Source: Verrucomicrobiaceae bacterium (GTDB taxonomy: Bacteria; Verrucomicrobiota; Verrucomicrobiia; Verrucomicrobiales; Verrucomicrobiaceae). Taken from it: a DNA stretch of 64,000 nucleotides. This document shows, in pieces, positions 19,387-28,037 of this stretch. The stretch covers positions 1 to 64,000 of the forward strand of contig JAEUHN010000036.1 of the NCBI GenBank assembly GCA_016795365.1. Direction: 5' to 3'. Positions within the stretch are counted from its first letter, which is position 1. Each line of letters begins with the position of its first letter. The notes under the pieces were generated by a model. The model did not search any database. It was not told where the DNA came from and saw only the letters and a list, made by a program, of their open reading frames with translations. Made by a program: the position numbers and the translations under genes.

Positions 19387-19405
19387 ATGGTTTGAACCTT
19401 CCGCC

Positions 19406-19810
19406 CTGAAACCAGCTCTCCTCAGCCTCGCCCTCGTCCTTGCCGTTGCGCCTCTCCTTCACGCTCAATCAACTGAGCCCGATGCGGCTCCCGAGCGCGG
19501 CAAGTGTGAAGCCGCAGCCTTGCCCCCGCCGGACAGGCCCTATGTGGTGCCTGACCTGTTGCCCCAGGCGTTTACGGACCTGACGACGATCATTCCGAAG
19601 CGCCGCCGGCGCGCGCACGAACTCATCGCGAGATTCGCCAGCGAAGACCTCACCAGACGCAGCAACCTCGACAAAAGTTATGTCGGCATCAATTGGTGGG
19701 CCACACGTCGTGCAAAGATCGGCTTCGGCTGGGGACGCACCTGGCTGGATCGTTTCGACAAGATCGGCGTGATGGACTGCTTTCAGACGTGCTCGCGGTG
19801 GATCTATGGA
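19406..19810 (+). pseudogene. Remnant of a porin gene (internal deletion and lost start codon)
   Basis: An open frame runs from 19388 to 19912. It begins with an export-leader-like stretch (LKPALLSLALVLAVAPLLHAQ) whose expected ATG is CTG at 19406. After about 25 polar residues it jumps directly to strands that look like the C-terminal end of an OprO/OprP-type porin (AHELIARFASEDL, YVGINWWATRRAKIGFGWG, TWLDRFDKIGV) and an aromatic end near Tyr at 19805. The central few hundred residues of a porin are absent. Beyond 19780 the neighbouring frame reads more like protein (DVLAVDLWIKQSAIRAEEK), suggesting a further frameshift. Family assignment is by pattern only. Confidence 0.5.
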
Positions 19811-19856
19811 TCAAGCAAAGCGCGATCCGGGCGGAGGAAAAATCATCGGTTTGTTC

Positions 19857-19872
19857 CTTCCCCAAAAGGCAG
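19857..19872 (+). promoter_or_regulatory. 7-2-7 inverted-repeat element, copy D
   Basis: CTTCCCC-AA-AAGGCAG, followed by TAGCGG as in the other copies, and then by AGCCG and GCTAAT, a possible -10 region. It is the least symmetrical of the four copies. It lies 64 bp before the serine protease start at 19937. Confidence 0.55.
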
Positions 19873-19936
19873 TAGCGGCATGGGGAAGCCGCAGGCTAAT
19901 GTGCTGGTCTGATGGCAGGTCTTTTGCCGAGGTGAT

Positions 19937-21052
19937 ATGAACCCTTCCTCCCGACTTCTCAAAACCGTGCAGCTGATGCTGAGCATCGGTGCGATCTTCG
20001 CGGCGGGTCTGTGGGTCGGGAGTTCGCGGAACAAGCCAGCGGTTAACACACCACCTGCACTATCAACGACGAGGGGTGTATCAACACAGGAGAAGGCAGC
20101 TGAGCAGCAAGCCTTGCAGACGAAGCGCCGGCTGAACACGGCAAGTATTGCCGCGCTCTTCCAGGTCGAGGAAGCAATCGCTGAGGAGTTGTTGAAGGAG
20201 TATGAGATGGTGCGGGAGCAACACCGCCAGCTCACGCGCGATGGCATGCCGGAGAATGATCCGCGGGACGTCACGACATTTTACATTCAAAGCCTGGGCA
20301 AGCGTGCGGAAGCCAACCCGATCTTGCAGCGCTGGCTCGCGGGCAGGCCGGGGTCCTTCATCGGCGAGAGCCTGTGGGGTGAGTCCGCGATCCGGCGTCG
20401 AGAGAAGGGCGCGCTGCCTGACTTTCTGCTGGCAGGCAAGTATGGCAGCTCGGGCACGGGCTTCTTTGTCTCTCCGGATGGCTGGCTAGTGACAAATGCG
20501 CACGTGGTCGGGCAGCGACAGCAAGTCGACATCCGCGGAGTGCATGGTCTGATCCAAACGGTGCGCGTGGTGAAGGCAGATGCAAAGGCCGACCTGGCGC
20601 TGCTGAAGTGTGACTCGCCGTCTCCAGGTTTTCTGGATGTTCGCGGTGAAGATCTGCCTTTGGGCACGCGCGTCTTCACCATTGGCTTTCCCAATATCGA
20701 CACGCAGGGCGTGCAGGCAAAGTTCACCGAGGGCAGCATCAGCAGCCTAGCCGGATGGCGCGATGATCCCAACGACTACCAGATTTCCGTGCCGCTTCAG
20801 CAGGGCAACTCCGGCGGTGCCCTGGTGGACACTAACACAGGGCTGCTGGCAGGCGTTGTGATCTCAAGTCTGGCCCCCAGCATGGCGGACAACGTTGGCT
20901 ATGCGATCAAAGCCAGCGTGCTGGCGAGGCTCATTCGTTCGACGCCAGAGTGCGCGGGCATCTCATTGCCTGCGTATCAGGCCTCAAGCCGGGATCGAGC
21001 GGAGAATATTGATCGCGCCAACAAGTCATCCGTCATGGTGTTGGTGAGGTAA
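19937..21052 (+). CDS. Membrane-anchored trypsin-like serine protease (HtrA-like, no PDZ)
   Basis: Protein of 371 residues with an N-terminal membrane anchor or leader (TVQLMLSIGAIFAAGLWVG), a helical segment of about 100 residues, and a trypsin-like domain. The catalytic triad is visible: His189 in VTNAHVVG, Asp219 in KADLALLKC and Ser292 in QQGNSGGALVD. No PDZ domain follows, unlike DegP/DegS. It would act in the periplasm on misfolded or signalling proteins. Element D lies upstream, placing it in the proposed regulon. The DUF502 gene follows after 21 bp, so the two are likely one operon. Confidence 0.88.
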   Translation: MNPSSRLLKTVQLMLSIGAIFAAGLWVGSSRNKPAVNTPPALSTTRGVSTQEKAAEQQALQTKRRLNTASIAALFQVEEAIAEELLKEYEMVREQHRQLTRDGMPENDPRDVTTFYIQSLGKRAEANPILQRWLAGRPGSFIGESLWGESAIRRREKGALPDFLLAGKYGSSGTGFFVSPDGWLVTNAHVVGQRQQVDIRGVHGLIQTVRVVKADAKADLALLKCDSPSPGFLDVRGEDLPLGTRVFTIGFPNIDTQGVQAKFTEGSISSLAGWRDDPNDYQISVPLQQGNSGGALVDTNTGLLAGVVISSLAPSMADNVGYAIKASVLARLIRSTPECAGISLPAYQASSRDRAENIDRANKSSVMVLVR

Positions 21053-21073
21053 TCGACACAACGAAACTCCACC

Positions 21074-21715
21074 ATGAAACGCATCGCTGCCTTCCTGAAA
21101 GCTACCACACTCGGTGGATTGTTTGTGCTCATGCCGGTCGCGGTGATTGTGGGTATCGCGGTGAAGACGGTTGTCGTCGCACGAGAGGCCGCACAATCCA
21201 TCATGGAGAGATTGACCGGGCAGGACTCCACCGTGGCGCAATTTCCGATGATCTTCGCCGTGCTGATCGTGGTGGCGATTTCCTTCATGATGGGTCTGAT
21301 GATGGTCTCCCAGTTCGGACGCACGTGCGGAACCTGGATCGAGCGAACGCTTCTGTTTCGAGTGCCTGGCTATGCGGCAGCCCGTGCTATCTCCAGAGGC
21401 TTTGCCAATGTGGAACACAAAGGCGCTGTGAAACCCGGTTTGCTGTCGCTTCAGGACGGTGGGGAATGCTTTGTCTTCATCACGGAGGAACTGCCAGGCG
21501 ATCGCCTCGTCGTTTTCATTCCCAGCTCACCGAGTGCTGCCAGCGGCAATGTGCAGATGGTGCCGGGCTCAGTGGTGCGACGACTCAACGTGCGAATCAC
21601 CGAGGTTGCCACCGTGCTTCAACAATGGGGCGTGGGCTCGGCAAAGCTGCTGACGAAGTCGGCGGCGTCTGTTGCGATGCCCGCAACGGATGGCAGGTCA
21701 GAACTTCTGTCTTAA
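21074..21715 (+). CDS. DUF502 family membrane protein
   Basis: Protein of 213 residues with two membrane segments (TTLGGLFVLMPVAVIVGIAV and FAVLIVVAISFMMGLMMVSQ) and a soluble C-terminal domain with the family-typical stretch GECFVFITEELPGDRLVVFIPSSPSAASGNVQMV. DUF502 proteins are widespread envelope proteins without an established activity. It is encoded immediately after the membrane serine protease, and a shared transcript is likely. Confidence 0.85.
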   Translation: MKRIAAFLKATTLGGLFVLMPVAVIVGIAVKTVVVAREAAQSIMERLTGQDSTVAQFPMIFAVLIVVAISFMMGLMMVSQFGRTCGTWIERTLLFRVPGYAAARAISRGFANVEHKGAVKPGLLSLQDGGECFVFITEELPGDRLVVFIPSSPSAASGNVQMVPGSVVRRLNVRITEVATVLQQWGVGSAKLLTKSAASVAMPATDGRSELLS

Positions 21716-21820
21716 AGACCCAACCACCTCATCACGATAACGCGCTAGCTCTTTCACATCGGGCTCCTCGCTCTCTCAATCGAACTGAGGCTGACAAGCT
21801 GTTCGTCCACGACAACGCTC

Positions 21821-22328
21821 ATGAACACTCCACCCACTGCCGTGAAGGTGGACCTGAAGCGCTACATTGGTCGCTGGCATGAAATCGCACGCCTGCCCAT
21901 GCCCTTCCAAAAGGCTGATGAAGCCGCGATCGCCGAGTATGGCAGCAATGCCGACGGCACCATCTCCGTGCACAACATCGCAGCTCGTCCTGATGGCACT
22001 CAGCGTGACATCCGCGGTTACGCGATGGTGCTGAACCCACCGGAGAACACCAAGCTCACTGTGCATTTCAGCACGTGGTTCAGCCCATTCATTCCCGTGT
22101 CGAAGGACGGCAACTAACGGGGTCCTGCATGTGGATGCAGCTAATCAGGAAGCCATCGTTGGCACGCCAGTTCGCAAGTATCTCTGGATGTTGTCCCGCA
22201 CAGCAACGATTCCCGAATCACGCTACGCAGCGCTGGTTACAAAAGCGATAAACCTTGGTCACGATGTCTCGCGTCTAGTCAAAGATGCTCAGCGATGCCT
22301 CCCATTTTGCGATTGCTTGCCTCGGTGA
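21821..22328 (+). pseudogene. Bacterial lipocalin (Blc-like) interrupted by a one-base frameshift
   Basis: The first frame (21821-22117) encodes the start of a Blc-type lipocalin, including YIGRWHEIARLPMPFQ and NIAARPDGTQRDIRGYA, and stops at TAA after VSKDGN. The +1 frame continues immediately as GVLHVDAANQEAIVGTPVRK and then YLWMLSRTATIPE, the conserved C-terminal half of the same family. Reading TAAC at 22115-22118 as TAC would restore GNYGVLHV, so one extra A explains the break. The normal C-terminal stop also seems lost. Because the leader peptide of Blc is absent, this would have been a cytoplasmic variant. A sequencing error cannot be excluded. Confidence 0.78.
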
Positions 22329-22459
22329 GCTGCCTGTTATCGATAGCGTTGCGTGCAGAAATCGTAGCGGTGGAGGAGACTGGTTCGGACGACGGCATTG
22401 CAGAGATCATTCCCACACGAGATTCGTTACTCCGATATCAATCACGGGAGTTCCCCTGA
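22295..22459 (+). CDS. Possible 54-residue exported peptide
   Basis: Short frame starting MPPILRLLASVSCLLSIALRAE, which has the form of a signal peptide, followed by about 33 residues rich in Glu, Asp and Ile and ending SREFP. It overlaps the end of the decayed lipocalin in another frame. No family is recognised and the ribosome-binding site is weak. It may be the stump of a longer lost gene. The rest of 22460-22524 shows nothing. Confidence 0.3.
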   Translation: MPPILRLLASVSCLLSIALRAEIVAVEETGSDDGIAEIIPTRDSLLRYQSREFP

Positions 22460-22524
22460 CCAATCGATGGTCAACCGCCTGGCGTTTATCGTCTCATTGA
22501 GGCGCTCAAAATTCCATCCCTGAC

Positions 22525-22540
22525 CTTCCCTTAGGGGCAG
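22525..22540 (+). promoter_or_regulatory. 7-2-7 inverted-repeat element, copy B
   Basis: CTTCCCT-TA-GGGGCAG preceded by GAC and followed by TAGCGGGACGG. A possible -10 sequence TAGCAT lies 22 bp further downstream. The element is 44 bp before the ATG of the receiver-only gene at 22585. Confidence 0.6.
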
Positions 22541-22584
22541 TAGCGGGACGGGATGGTCAGCCGCTAGCATCTGCGCATAAGTTG

Positions 22585-22977
22585 ATGAGCACGCCCGACT
22601 CACACATCGCCGTCGTCGATGACGACCAAAGCCTCTGCCGCTCCATGAGCAGGCTGCTGCGTGCGGCGAATTTTTGGCCTGTGGTGTATGCTTCGGCTGA
22701 AGAGTTTCTCGAAGATCAAGTCCATGCGCACTTTGATTGCATCGTGCTGGACATTCAGCTGGAAGGCATGTCGGGGCTGGAGTTGCACGAGAAGCTAGTG
22801 ACCTCACAGATCGACACGCCAGTGATCTTCATCACCGCGCACGATGCACCTGAAGTGCGCGCCCAGGCAGAAAGCGCAGGCTGCGCGGGCTACTTCCGCA
22901 AGACGGACTCGGGCAAAGCAGTGCTCGACGCCATTCGCGACGCCATCGCCGCACGCAAGCAACACTCCTCCCCCTGA
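22585..22977 (+). CDS. Receiver-only response regulator, second copy
   Basis: Single-domain receiver of 130 residues. The acid pocket is VVDDDQSL, the phospho-acceptor is Asp56 in IVLDIQLEGMSG, and VIFITAHDAPE and GYFRKTDSG supply the switch threonine and lysine. It resembles the receiver-only protein at 15971 in length and motifs. No kinase is adjacent. Element B directly upstream suggests that its expression is controlled by the same FixJ/NarL-type system it may modulate, which would make a feedback loop. ATG 22585 was chosen over the overlapping TTG at 22582. Confidence 0.9.
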   Translation: MSTPDSHIAVVDDDQSLCRSMSRLLRAANFWPVVYASAEEFLEDQVHAHFDCIVLDIQLEGMSGLELHEKLVTSQIDTPVIFITAHDAPEVRAQAESAGCAGYFRKTDSGKAVLDAIRDAIAARKQHSSP

Positions 22978-23000
22978 TCTCACAGCCACGCATTCACCCC

Positions 23001-23750
23001 ATGAAAACCAATAACCTCCTGTCGCTAATCATCGTCGCGGCTCTCTCCAGCTGCGCCTCATCATCCAAGTCGCACCTCTCCAAAGGTCTCAAAGCCCAGG
23101 CCGCACCGCTCTCAACCTTCCTCGATCATCCACAGCTCATGAAGCCTGATCGCGAGCGCGCTCCCTTCGCCCTGGTGTGGGTGAACCCCTCACTGCCAGC
23201 GAAGCGTGCAGGCTATGATTCCATCTACGTCGCGCCCGTGGATACAAGTCATCTGCGCAAGGCCCGGACCAACATCTCCAACACCGCCGGCCTTGAGAAG
23301 CATCGCCCAGTGGCTGAGATGGCAAACCTGCTGCGTGGATCCTTCATCGACGCCTTCCGTCAATCGCCCGCACCGCGCCTGAAGTATTCGCCCACGCTAT
23401 CGCCCAAGGGCGTGACCTTGCACCTGGCGCTGGTCGAACTGAATGCCACGGACACGGCCGGCAATGCAATCAAGACAGCCATCCCCTACGGCAGCGCCAT
23501 CAGCCCGCTGATGAACGGCAACATCGCCATCGAAGGCAAGGTGCGCGACAATGCCACGGGTGAGCTGCTCTTCGAATTCGCCGACAACGAGCGCGATCCG
23601 ATGACGCTGGTGAGCCTGCGCGACTTCAAGCCCTGGGACCACGCCAAGTCAGCGATCAAGGACTGGGCGAAGCAGTTCGAGGAACTCAGCCGCACGCCGC
23701 CGAACCACAAGGTGAAGGACTCCCTGTTCTTCACGCTCAAGCCGCTGTGA
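23001..23750 (+). CDS. DUF3313-like lipoprotein
   Basis: Lipoprotein of 249 residues with lipobox ALSSC (Cys at about residue 18). The body resembles DUF3313 proteins, with YDSIYVAPVDTSHLR, a segment EMANLLRGSFIDAFRQS and the C-terminal VSLRDFKPWDHAKSAIKDWAKQF. These proteins are found in envelopes of Gram-negative bacteria and have no established function. It is 24 bp after the receiver-only gene and 35 bp before a sulfatase gene, so 22585-26521 may be one transcription unit behind element B. Confidence 0.78.
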   Translation: MKTNNLLSLIIVAALSSCASSSKSHLSKGLKAQAAPLSTFLDHPQLMKPDRERAPFALVWVNPSLPAKRAGYDSIYVAPVDTSHLRKARTNISNTAGLEKHRPVAEMANLLRGSFIDAFRQSPAPRLKYSPTLSPKGVTLHLALVELNATDTAGNAIKTAIPYGSAISPLMNGNIAIEGKVRDNATGELLFEFADNERDPMTLVSLRDFKPWDHAKSAIKDWAKQFEELSRTPPNHKVKDSLFFTLKPL

Positions 23751-23784
23751 CCAGATTTTCAGACCAACAACAAGCAACAAGAAC

Positions 23785-25323
23785 ATGAACACCCCACTGC
23801 TCAAACACTGCCTCAGCCTGATGGCGCTGGCGATGATCCTGCCAGGCTTCACCCCGCAGGTGTCGGCCGCCGAAAAACCCAAGATCCTTGCCAAGCTACG
23901 CGCCGCGCTCACGCCTGACAAGAAGCCGAACATCGTTCACATCGTGGCCGATGACCTTGGCTGGAAAGACGTCGGCTTCAATGGTGCCACGGACATCAAG
24001 ACGCCTAACATTGACGCGCTAGCCAACAACGGCGCGAAGTTCAGCCAGTTCTACGTGCAGTCCATGTGCACGCCGACCCGCGCGGCACTCATGACAGGTC
24101 GCTATCCGTTTCGCTACGGTCTGCAGACCATCGTGATCCCTGGCCCTGCGGGCTACGGACTCGACACCAGCGAATACCTGCTGCCGCAGACCATGAAGGA
24201 TGCCGGCTACACCACAGCCATCATCGGCAAGTGGCACCTGGGTCACGGCGACATCAAGTATTGGCCGAAGCAGCGCGGCTTTGACTATCAATACGGCGCG
24301 ATGATCGGCGAACTGGACTACTACACGCACAGCGACGCCGGTGTGCTCGACTGGTTCCGCAACAACAAGCCCGTGAAGGAGAAGGGCTATACCACCCAGC
24401 TCCTCGGTGCTGATGCGGTGAAATATCTCAACGAACAGAGCGCGGACAAACCGTTCTATCTTTACCTCACCTTCAATGCTCCGCACACGCCGTATCAGGC
24501 ACCGCAGGATTACATCGACCGCTTCGAAGACATCAAAGAGCCCACCCGCCGCACGTATGCAGGCATGGTCTCATGCCTTGATGACGAGATCGGCAAAGTC
24601 GTCGCCACGCTCGACAAGAAAGGCCTGCGCGAGAACACACTGATCATCTTCCACAGCGACAACGGCGGCACCAAGAACGCGATGTTCGCCGGTCAGATGG
24701 CTGACTTGTCCAAGACAGTGCTCCCTTGCGACAACGGCCCGTATCGCGATGGCAAGGGCTCGCTCTTTGAAGGTGGCAGCCGCGTCGCCGCCTGCGCCAA
24801 CTGGCCAGGCCACATCGATGCTCAGACCGTGGACGGCATCATCCACGCCGTGGACATCTATCCCACGCTCGCTGCTTTGGCGGGTGCCTCCACCGCCAAG
24901 TGCAAGCCACTCGATGGCGTGAATGTCTGGGAGACGATCTCCAAAGGCAAACCCTCGCCGCGCACCGAAGTCGTTTACAATGTCGAGCCCTTCCGTGGTG
25001 CTGTCCGTCAGGGCGACTGGAAGTGCATCTGGCGCTCGCTAATTCCGACGAGCGTTGATCTATTCAACCTCGCTGAGGACCCCTATGAGAAGAACAACCT
25101 CGCTGCCAAGCATCCCGAGAAGGTGGCTGCATTCCAAGACCGCATGAATGCACTTGGCAAGGAAGCCGCCAAGCCTCTCGCGCTCATGTATGTCGCCAAG
25201 GTGGGCCTCGCGCACGGCAAACCAGCGATGGCGTCCGAAGACGGCAAAGGTGCCGTGACCGTGGAAGCCGATGGGCATTCCATCACGGATGAAGGCGTCG
25301 GCGATCAAGACATTGCTCACTGA
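23785..25323 (+). CDS. Secreted sulfatase (type I, formylglycine-dependent)
   Basis: Exported sulfatase of 512 residues with leader LSLMALAMILPGFTPQVSAA. Asp56 and Asp57 (VADDLGW) supply metal ligands, Cys95 in SMCTPTRAALMTGRY is the residue converted to formylglycine, GKWHLGHG carries catalytic Lys/His, and HSDNGG completes the calcium site. The family hydrolyses sulfate esters, usually on sugars, in the periplasm or outside. No formylglycine-generating enzyme is encoded in the window, so maturation must rely on a gene elsewhere. The neighbouring DUF3313 and DUF2092 genes lie within 40 bp on both sides. Confidence 0.93.
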   Translation: MNTPLLKHCLSLMALAMILPGFTPQVSAAEKPKILAKLRAALTPDKKPNIVHIVADDLGWKDVGFNGATDIKTPNIDALANNGAKFSQFYVQSMCTPTRAALMTGRYPFRYGLQTIVIPGPAGYGLDTSEYLLPQTMKDAGYTTAIIGKWHLGHGDIKYWPKQRGFDYQYGAMIGELDYYTHSDAGVLDWFRNNKPVKEKGYTTQLLGADAVKYLNEQSADKPFYLYLTFNAPHTPYQAPQDYIDRFEDIKEPTRRTYAGMVSCLDDEIGKVVATLDKKGLRENTLIIFHSDNGGTKNAMFAGQMADLSKTVLPCDNGPYRDGKGSLFEGGSRVAACANWPGHIDAQTVDGIIHAVDIYPTLAALAGASTAKCKPLDGVNVWETISKGKPSPRTEVVYNVEPFRGAVRQGDWKCIWRSLIPTSVDLFNLAEDPYEKNNLAAKHPEKVAAFQDRMNALGKEAAKPLALMYVAKVGLAHGKPAMASEDGKGAVTVEADGHSITDEGVGDQDIAH

Positions 25324-25361
25324 TAAACTGAAGTCATTGGAAAATCGCAATCTCATCCATC

Positions 25362-26102
25362 ATGAAGATCATTCCGTTCATTCAACGCAGCACTTCACTT
25401 GCTGCCGTTTTCATAACTGCTTTCGTGATCTCCGCGAAGGCAGACATCTCACCCGAAGCGATAGCGCTGGCAAAAACTGTGTCCGCCAAGCTCGCTCCGG
25501 CGAAGACCATTCAGCTCACGGCATCACACAAAGTTGATCCTGAACTAAGTGCCTCGGCCAAGCTTGGCAAAGGTGCGCTGAACATCACGGTCAAGCGCCC
25601 CAATCAATGCTACGTGTTGCAACCTGCTGGCGCTGAAACGCGCGAGCTTGCTTATGATGGCAAAACGCTCAGTCTCATCCAGCCCGAGTTGAAGCTGCAT
25701 TCGCTGGAGGCGCTGAAAGCGAATACCATCGAACAGTTCGCTGACGCAATGGACGAACGATTCGGCTTCCGGCCGCCGGTGGCTGAGCTGCTGTCATCGG
25801 ATCTTCCTGGACAGCTCTTTGTCAACGCAACCTCCGCAAGTGTGACGGGCAAGGAGTGGGTTGGCTGGACGCGCTGCGAACGTTTGCACATTGAGCAGGA
25901 CGGACTCAGCGGCGATCTCTGGGTCAGCGTCAAAGACAAGCTGCCACGCCGTCTTTTGCTGACCTTCACTGGCATCAAGAGCCAGCCGAAGTGGGACATC
26001 CGGTTCACGAACTGGAAGTTCGATTCAGCCATTGATGAATCGCTTTTCGGCAAACGAGCCGCCGCTGATTCCCAGCTCACCCCGATGCTCAAAAGCCGGT
26101 GA
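25362..26102 (+). CDS. DUF2092 periplasmic protein
   Basis: Exported protein of 246 residues with leader STSLAAVFITAFVISAKA. It matches the pattern of DUF2092 proteins: an early helix EAIALAKTVSAKLAPAKT, the strand pairs NITVKRPNQCYVL and RELAYDGKTLSLI, and a closing region DIRFTNWKFDSAIDESLF. The fold is thought to resemble the LolA/LolB lipoprotein carriers, which is family knowledge rather than something visible here. It is 38 bp after the sulfatase gene and 38 bp before the DPRG-repeat protein, so it is probably part of the same operon. Confidence 0.8.
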   Translation: MKIIPFIQRSTSLAAVFITAFVISAKADISPEAIALAKTVSAKLAPAKTIQLTASHKVDPELSASAKLGKGALNITVKRPNQCYVLQPAGAETRELAYDGKTLSLIQPELKLHSLEALKANTIEQFADAMDERFGFRPPVAELLSSDLPGQLFVNATSASVTGKEWVGWTRCERLHIEQDGLSGDLWVSVKDKLPRRLLLTFTGIKSQPKWDIRFTNWKFDSAIDESLFGKRAAADSQLTPMLKSR

Positions 26103-26140
26103 TAACGAGTGCTTCAATCCTTCCTTCATCTTCGCTTCTC

Positions 26141-26521
26141 ATGAAATCTTTGTGCTTCCGACTTTCCTGCCTGCCTGTCGTTGCCGGCATCCTTTTCGCA
26201 CTGGTCTCTGATGCCACGGCCCTGCCCAGGCATCACCCCGCCAACCCGCGTGGTGCACTCGACCCCCGCGGCCCATTGGACCCTCGTGGCCCACTCGACC
26301 CTCGTGGCGTCTTTGATCCTCGGGGACCTTTCGATCCACGCAACCCCGCTCCTTACATGTATGGGCTGCCCACGGGTTATGCCGTGCGTGTCTATTCCGG
26401 GGTCAACTATTACTACTGCAGCGGCACCTACTACTACATCTACATCATCAACGGACAGAACGTGTTTGTGCGATGCACCATCGTGAGAGGCGTGCCGGTG
26501 ATTCCGCCACGGCCCTTCTGA
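26141..26521 (+). CDS. Exported protein with DPRG(P/V)(L/F) tandem repeats
   Basis: Protein of 126 residues: leader LSCLPVVAGILFALVSDATA, then five near-identical six-residue units of the form DPRGPL or DPRGPF between residues of about 40 and 70. A tyrosine-rich module follows (GYAVRVYSGVNYYYCSGTYYY), resembling the DUF6515-type YYYCNGxYY pattern. The 18-bp DNA repeat at about 26260-26345 encodes the repeat block. The end RGVPVIPPRPF is proline-rich. It is likely a surface or periplasmic structural protein; function is not known. The 101 bp after it show nothing recognisable. Confidence 0.7.
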   Translation: MKSLCFRLSCLPVVAGILFALVSDATALPRHHPANPRGALDPRGPLDPRGPLDPRGVFDPRGPFDPRNPAPYMYGLPTGYAVRVYSGVNYYYCSGTYYYIYIINGQNVFVRCTIVRGVPVIPPRPF

Positions 26522-26622
26522 AGCTCGTGAACTTATTCGTCTGCGTGGCGGTTATGGCTCACGGCCAGCGGTCCATATCGCCTCCGGTCGTGCCCGTCAT
26601 CTTGTAGCTTTCCCGATGGGTT

Positions 26623-27732
26623 TTAAGGCACTTGTCGGGATCGCTTGCTCCTTGTTTGCGGGCGTGGTCCGAGTGATTGACCGAGTTCGAGTGTCGCAGG
26701 AATGCCGATGGCACTACGGTCGGGACGTCCCCGGGCTACAGCACTTGCCCAGCGCACGATGCGGCGGACGTGCAGCCGCCCATCCACAAGCAGATGCGCT
26801 ACGGGTGGATGGCAGAGACGCATTGAAACATCACGCCACGGGAAGAAGAGCGAGACATCGCGCGGCACAGCCAGCCCATGCCTGGCCAAGAAGACATAAA
26901 CAGCTGTAGCTTCTTCGGGATTCACCACGATTAACGCAGTTGGAGGCGTGACGCTGAAAAGCGACTCGAGAAGCGAGTTCAGCCCCAGGGCGGTGGGCTC
27001 GTAATCAGGCACATTGAATTCCGTCGCAGCGATTTCGTGTGCAGCCAGTTCCTCCAGGCAGGCCTTGAGTGTGACTCCTGGTGCCGGTTGGCGCCACGAG
27101 CGCGGGCACAGCAGCACGATACGGTGATGCCCGAATGCGAAGAGTTGACGCAGCACCTCACGATAAGCAGGTGCGGTGTCAGTGTAGACACTGGCAATGG
27201 TCACCTCCATGCAACGCCCACCGATGGTGATAACGGGCACGCTTTGAGCAGCGAAAAATTCGAGCGTCTCGCGCGGAGCCGGCCCTACGATCCAGGCATC
27301 GGCTGGGGTGCCTGCGACCAGCTTCGCAATGCGGCGAAGGTCGTGATGCAGTTCGCTCTGAGTCTTCGGGGTGAACTCGGCTGAGTGCCCGGCCGCCAGC
27401 AGTTCCCGTCTCACATCATGCAACAGATCGTGCATCTCCCGGCTCTCGATCATCAAGGGATCATGCGGAAAGATCGCCACGCGCAGGGGCCGATTCCCCG
27501 CCGCCACCCCCTTGCCTAGGACGATTCGGCGTGTGCCCGCGTGGCCGGCGCTGATCATTCCTTCGGCTTCGAGCATGCGCAGCGCGCCACGCATGGAGTC
27601 CTTCGAGACATCGCACAATTGGGCCAGCCTCAGCACACCTGGCAGCTCACCACGCCATCGTCCTGACCGGATGCCCTCGCGCACATGTGCGGCGGTCTGT
27701 TCGGTGATGGTGAGTTTGTGAATCCTTCGCAT
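26623..27732 (-). CDS. GntR-type HTH with LacI-like ligand-binding domain (transcription factor)
   Basis: Regulator of 369 residues. The N-terminal 70 residues form a GntR-type winged helix (VREGIRSGRWRGELPGVLRL and VSKDSMRGALRMLEAEGMIS). The remainder resembles a periplasmic-binding-protein fold of the LacI type (PLRVAIFPHDPLM, ADAWIVGPAPRETLEFFA, VPVITIGGRC, HHRIVLLCPRS, PTALIVVNPEEATAVYVFLA). Such fusions sense sugars and are common in Verrucomicrobia. It is convergent with the DUF2092/DPRG operon and divergent from the second sulfatase, a natural candidate target. ATG 27732 was preferred because the first 23 residues of the longer frame are unlike the family. Confidence 0.85.
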   Translation of the reverse strand: MRRIHKLTITEQTAAHVREGIRSGRWRGELPGVLRLAQLCDVSKDSMRGALRMLEAEGMISAGHAGTRRIVLGKGVAAGNRPLRVAIFPHDPLMIESREMHDLLHDVRRELLAAGHSAEFTPKTQSELHHDLRRIAKLVAGTPADAWIVGPAPRETLEFFAAQSVPVITIGGRCMEVTIASVYTDTAPAYREVLRQLFAFGHHRIVLLCPRSWRQPAPGVTLKACLEELAAHEIAATEFNVPDYEPTALGLNSLLESLFSVTPPTALIVVNPEEATAVYVFLARHGLAVPRDVSLFFPWRDVSMRLCHPPVAHLLVDGRLHVRRIVRWASAVARGRPDRSAIGIPATLELGQSLGPRPQTRSKRSRQVP

Positions 27733-28037
27733 TGGTCTAGATGGGCGATTTTTTCGCCTATTTGCTAAATCGCAAGTCCTTGGCGAAGATGGATGTCTCA
27801 CACATCACTTTTCAGCGTGAACTCACCTTTAAGATCATATGAAGATCACTGGTCCGCTCTGAGACCGCCAATGGTTTCTTCACTCCCTGACAATCCGCTG
27901 CAACCAAGGCTTCGCGGAACACAACAGACGCCGAGAATGCGGGAAGGGCTTCGCCGATGTCTTAAAACAGAGCAAGCCACAAGGCCTGCATGATGAGTCT
28001 CAGATCCAACCACCCTGCCACAAAGCCTCAATCCGAC
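27733..28037. other. Divergent promoter region between the regulator and the second sulfatase
   Basis: About 305 bp without a gene. No copy of the CTTCCCC-N2-GGGGCAG element was found here. A stretch near 27940-27970 (GGGAAGGGCTTCGCCGATG) is only weakly similar to the element's flank. The region should hold the promoters of both divergent genes and any site for the GntR/LacI-like regulator, but none could be assigned. Confidence 0.4.

Noticed and set aside
26260-26345. CRISPR-like short repeat array
   Set aside because: The repeats are contiguous 18-bp units in a reading frame without spacers and encode DPRG units.
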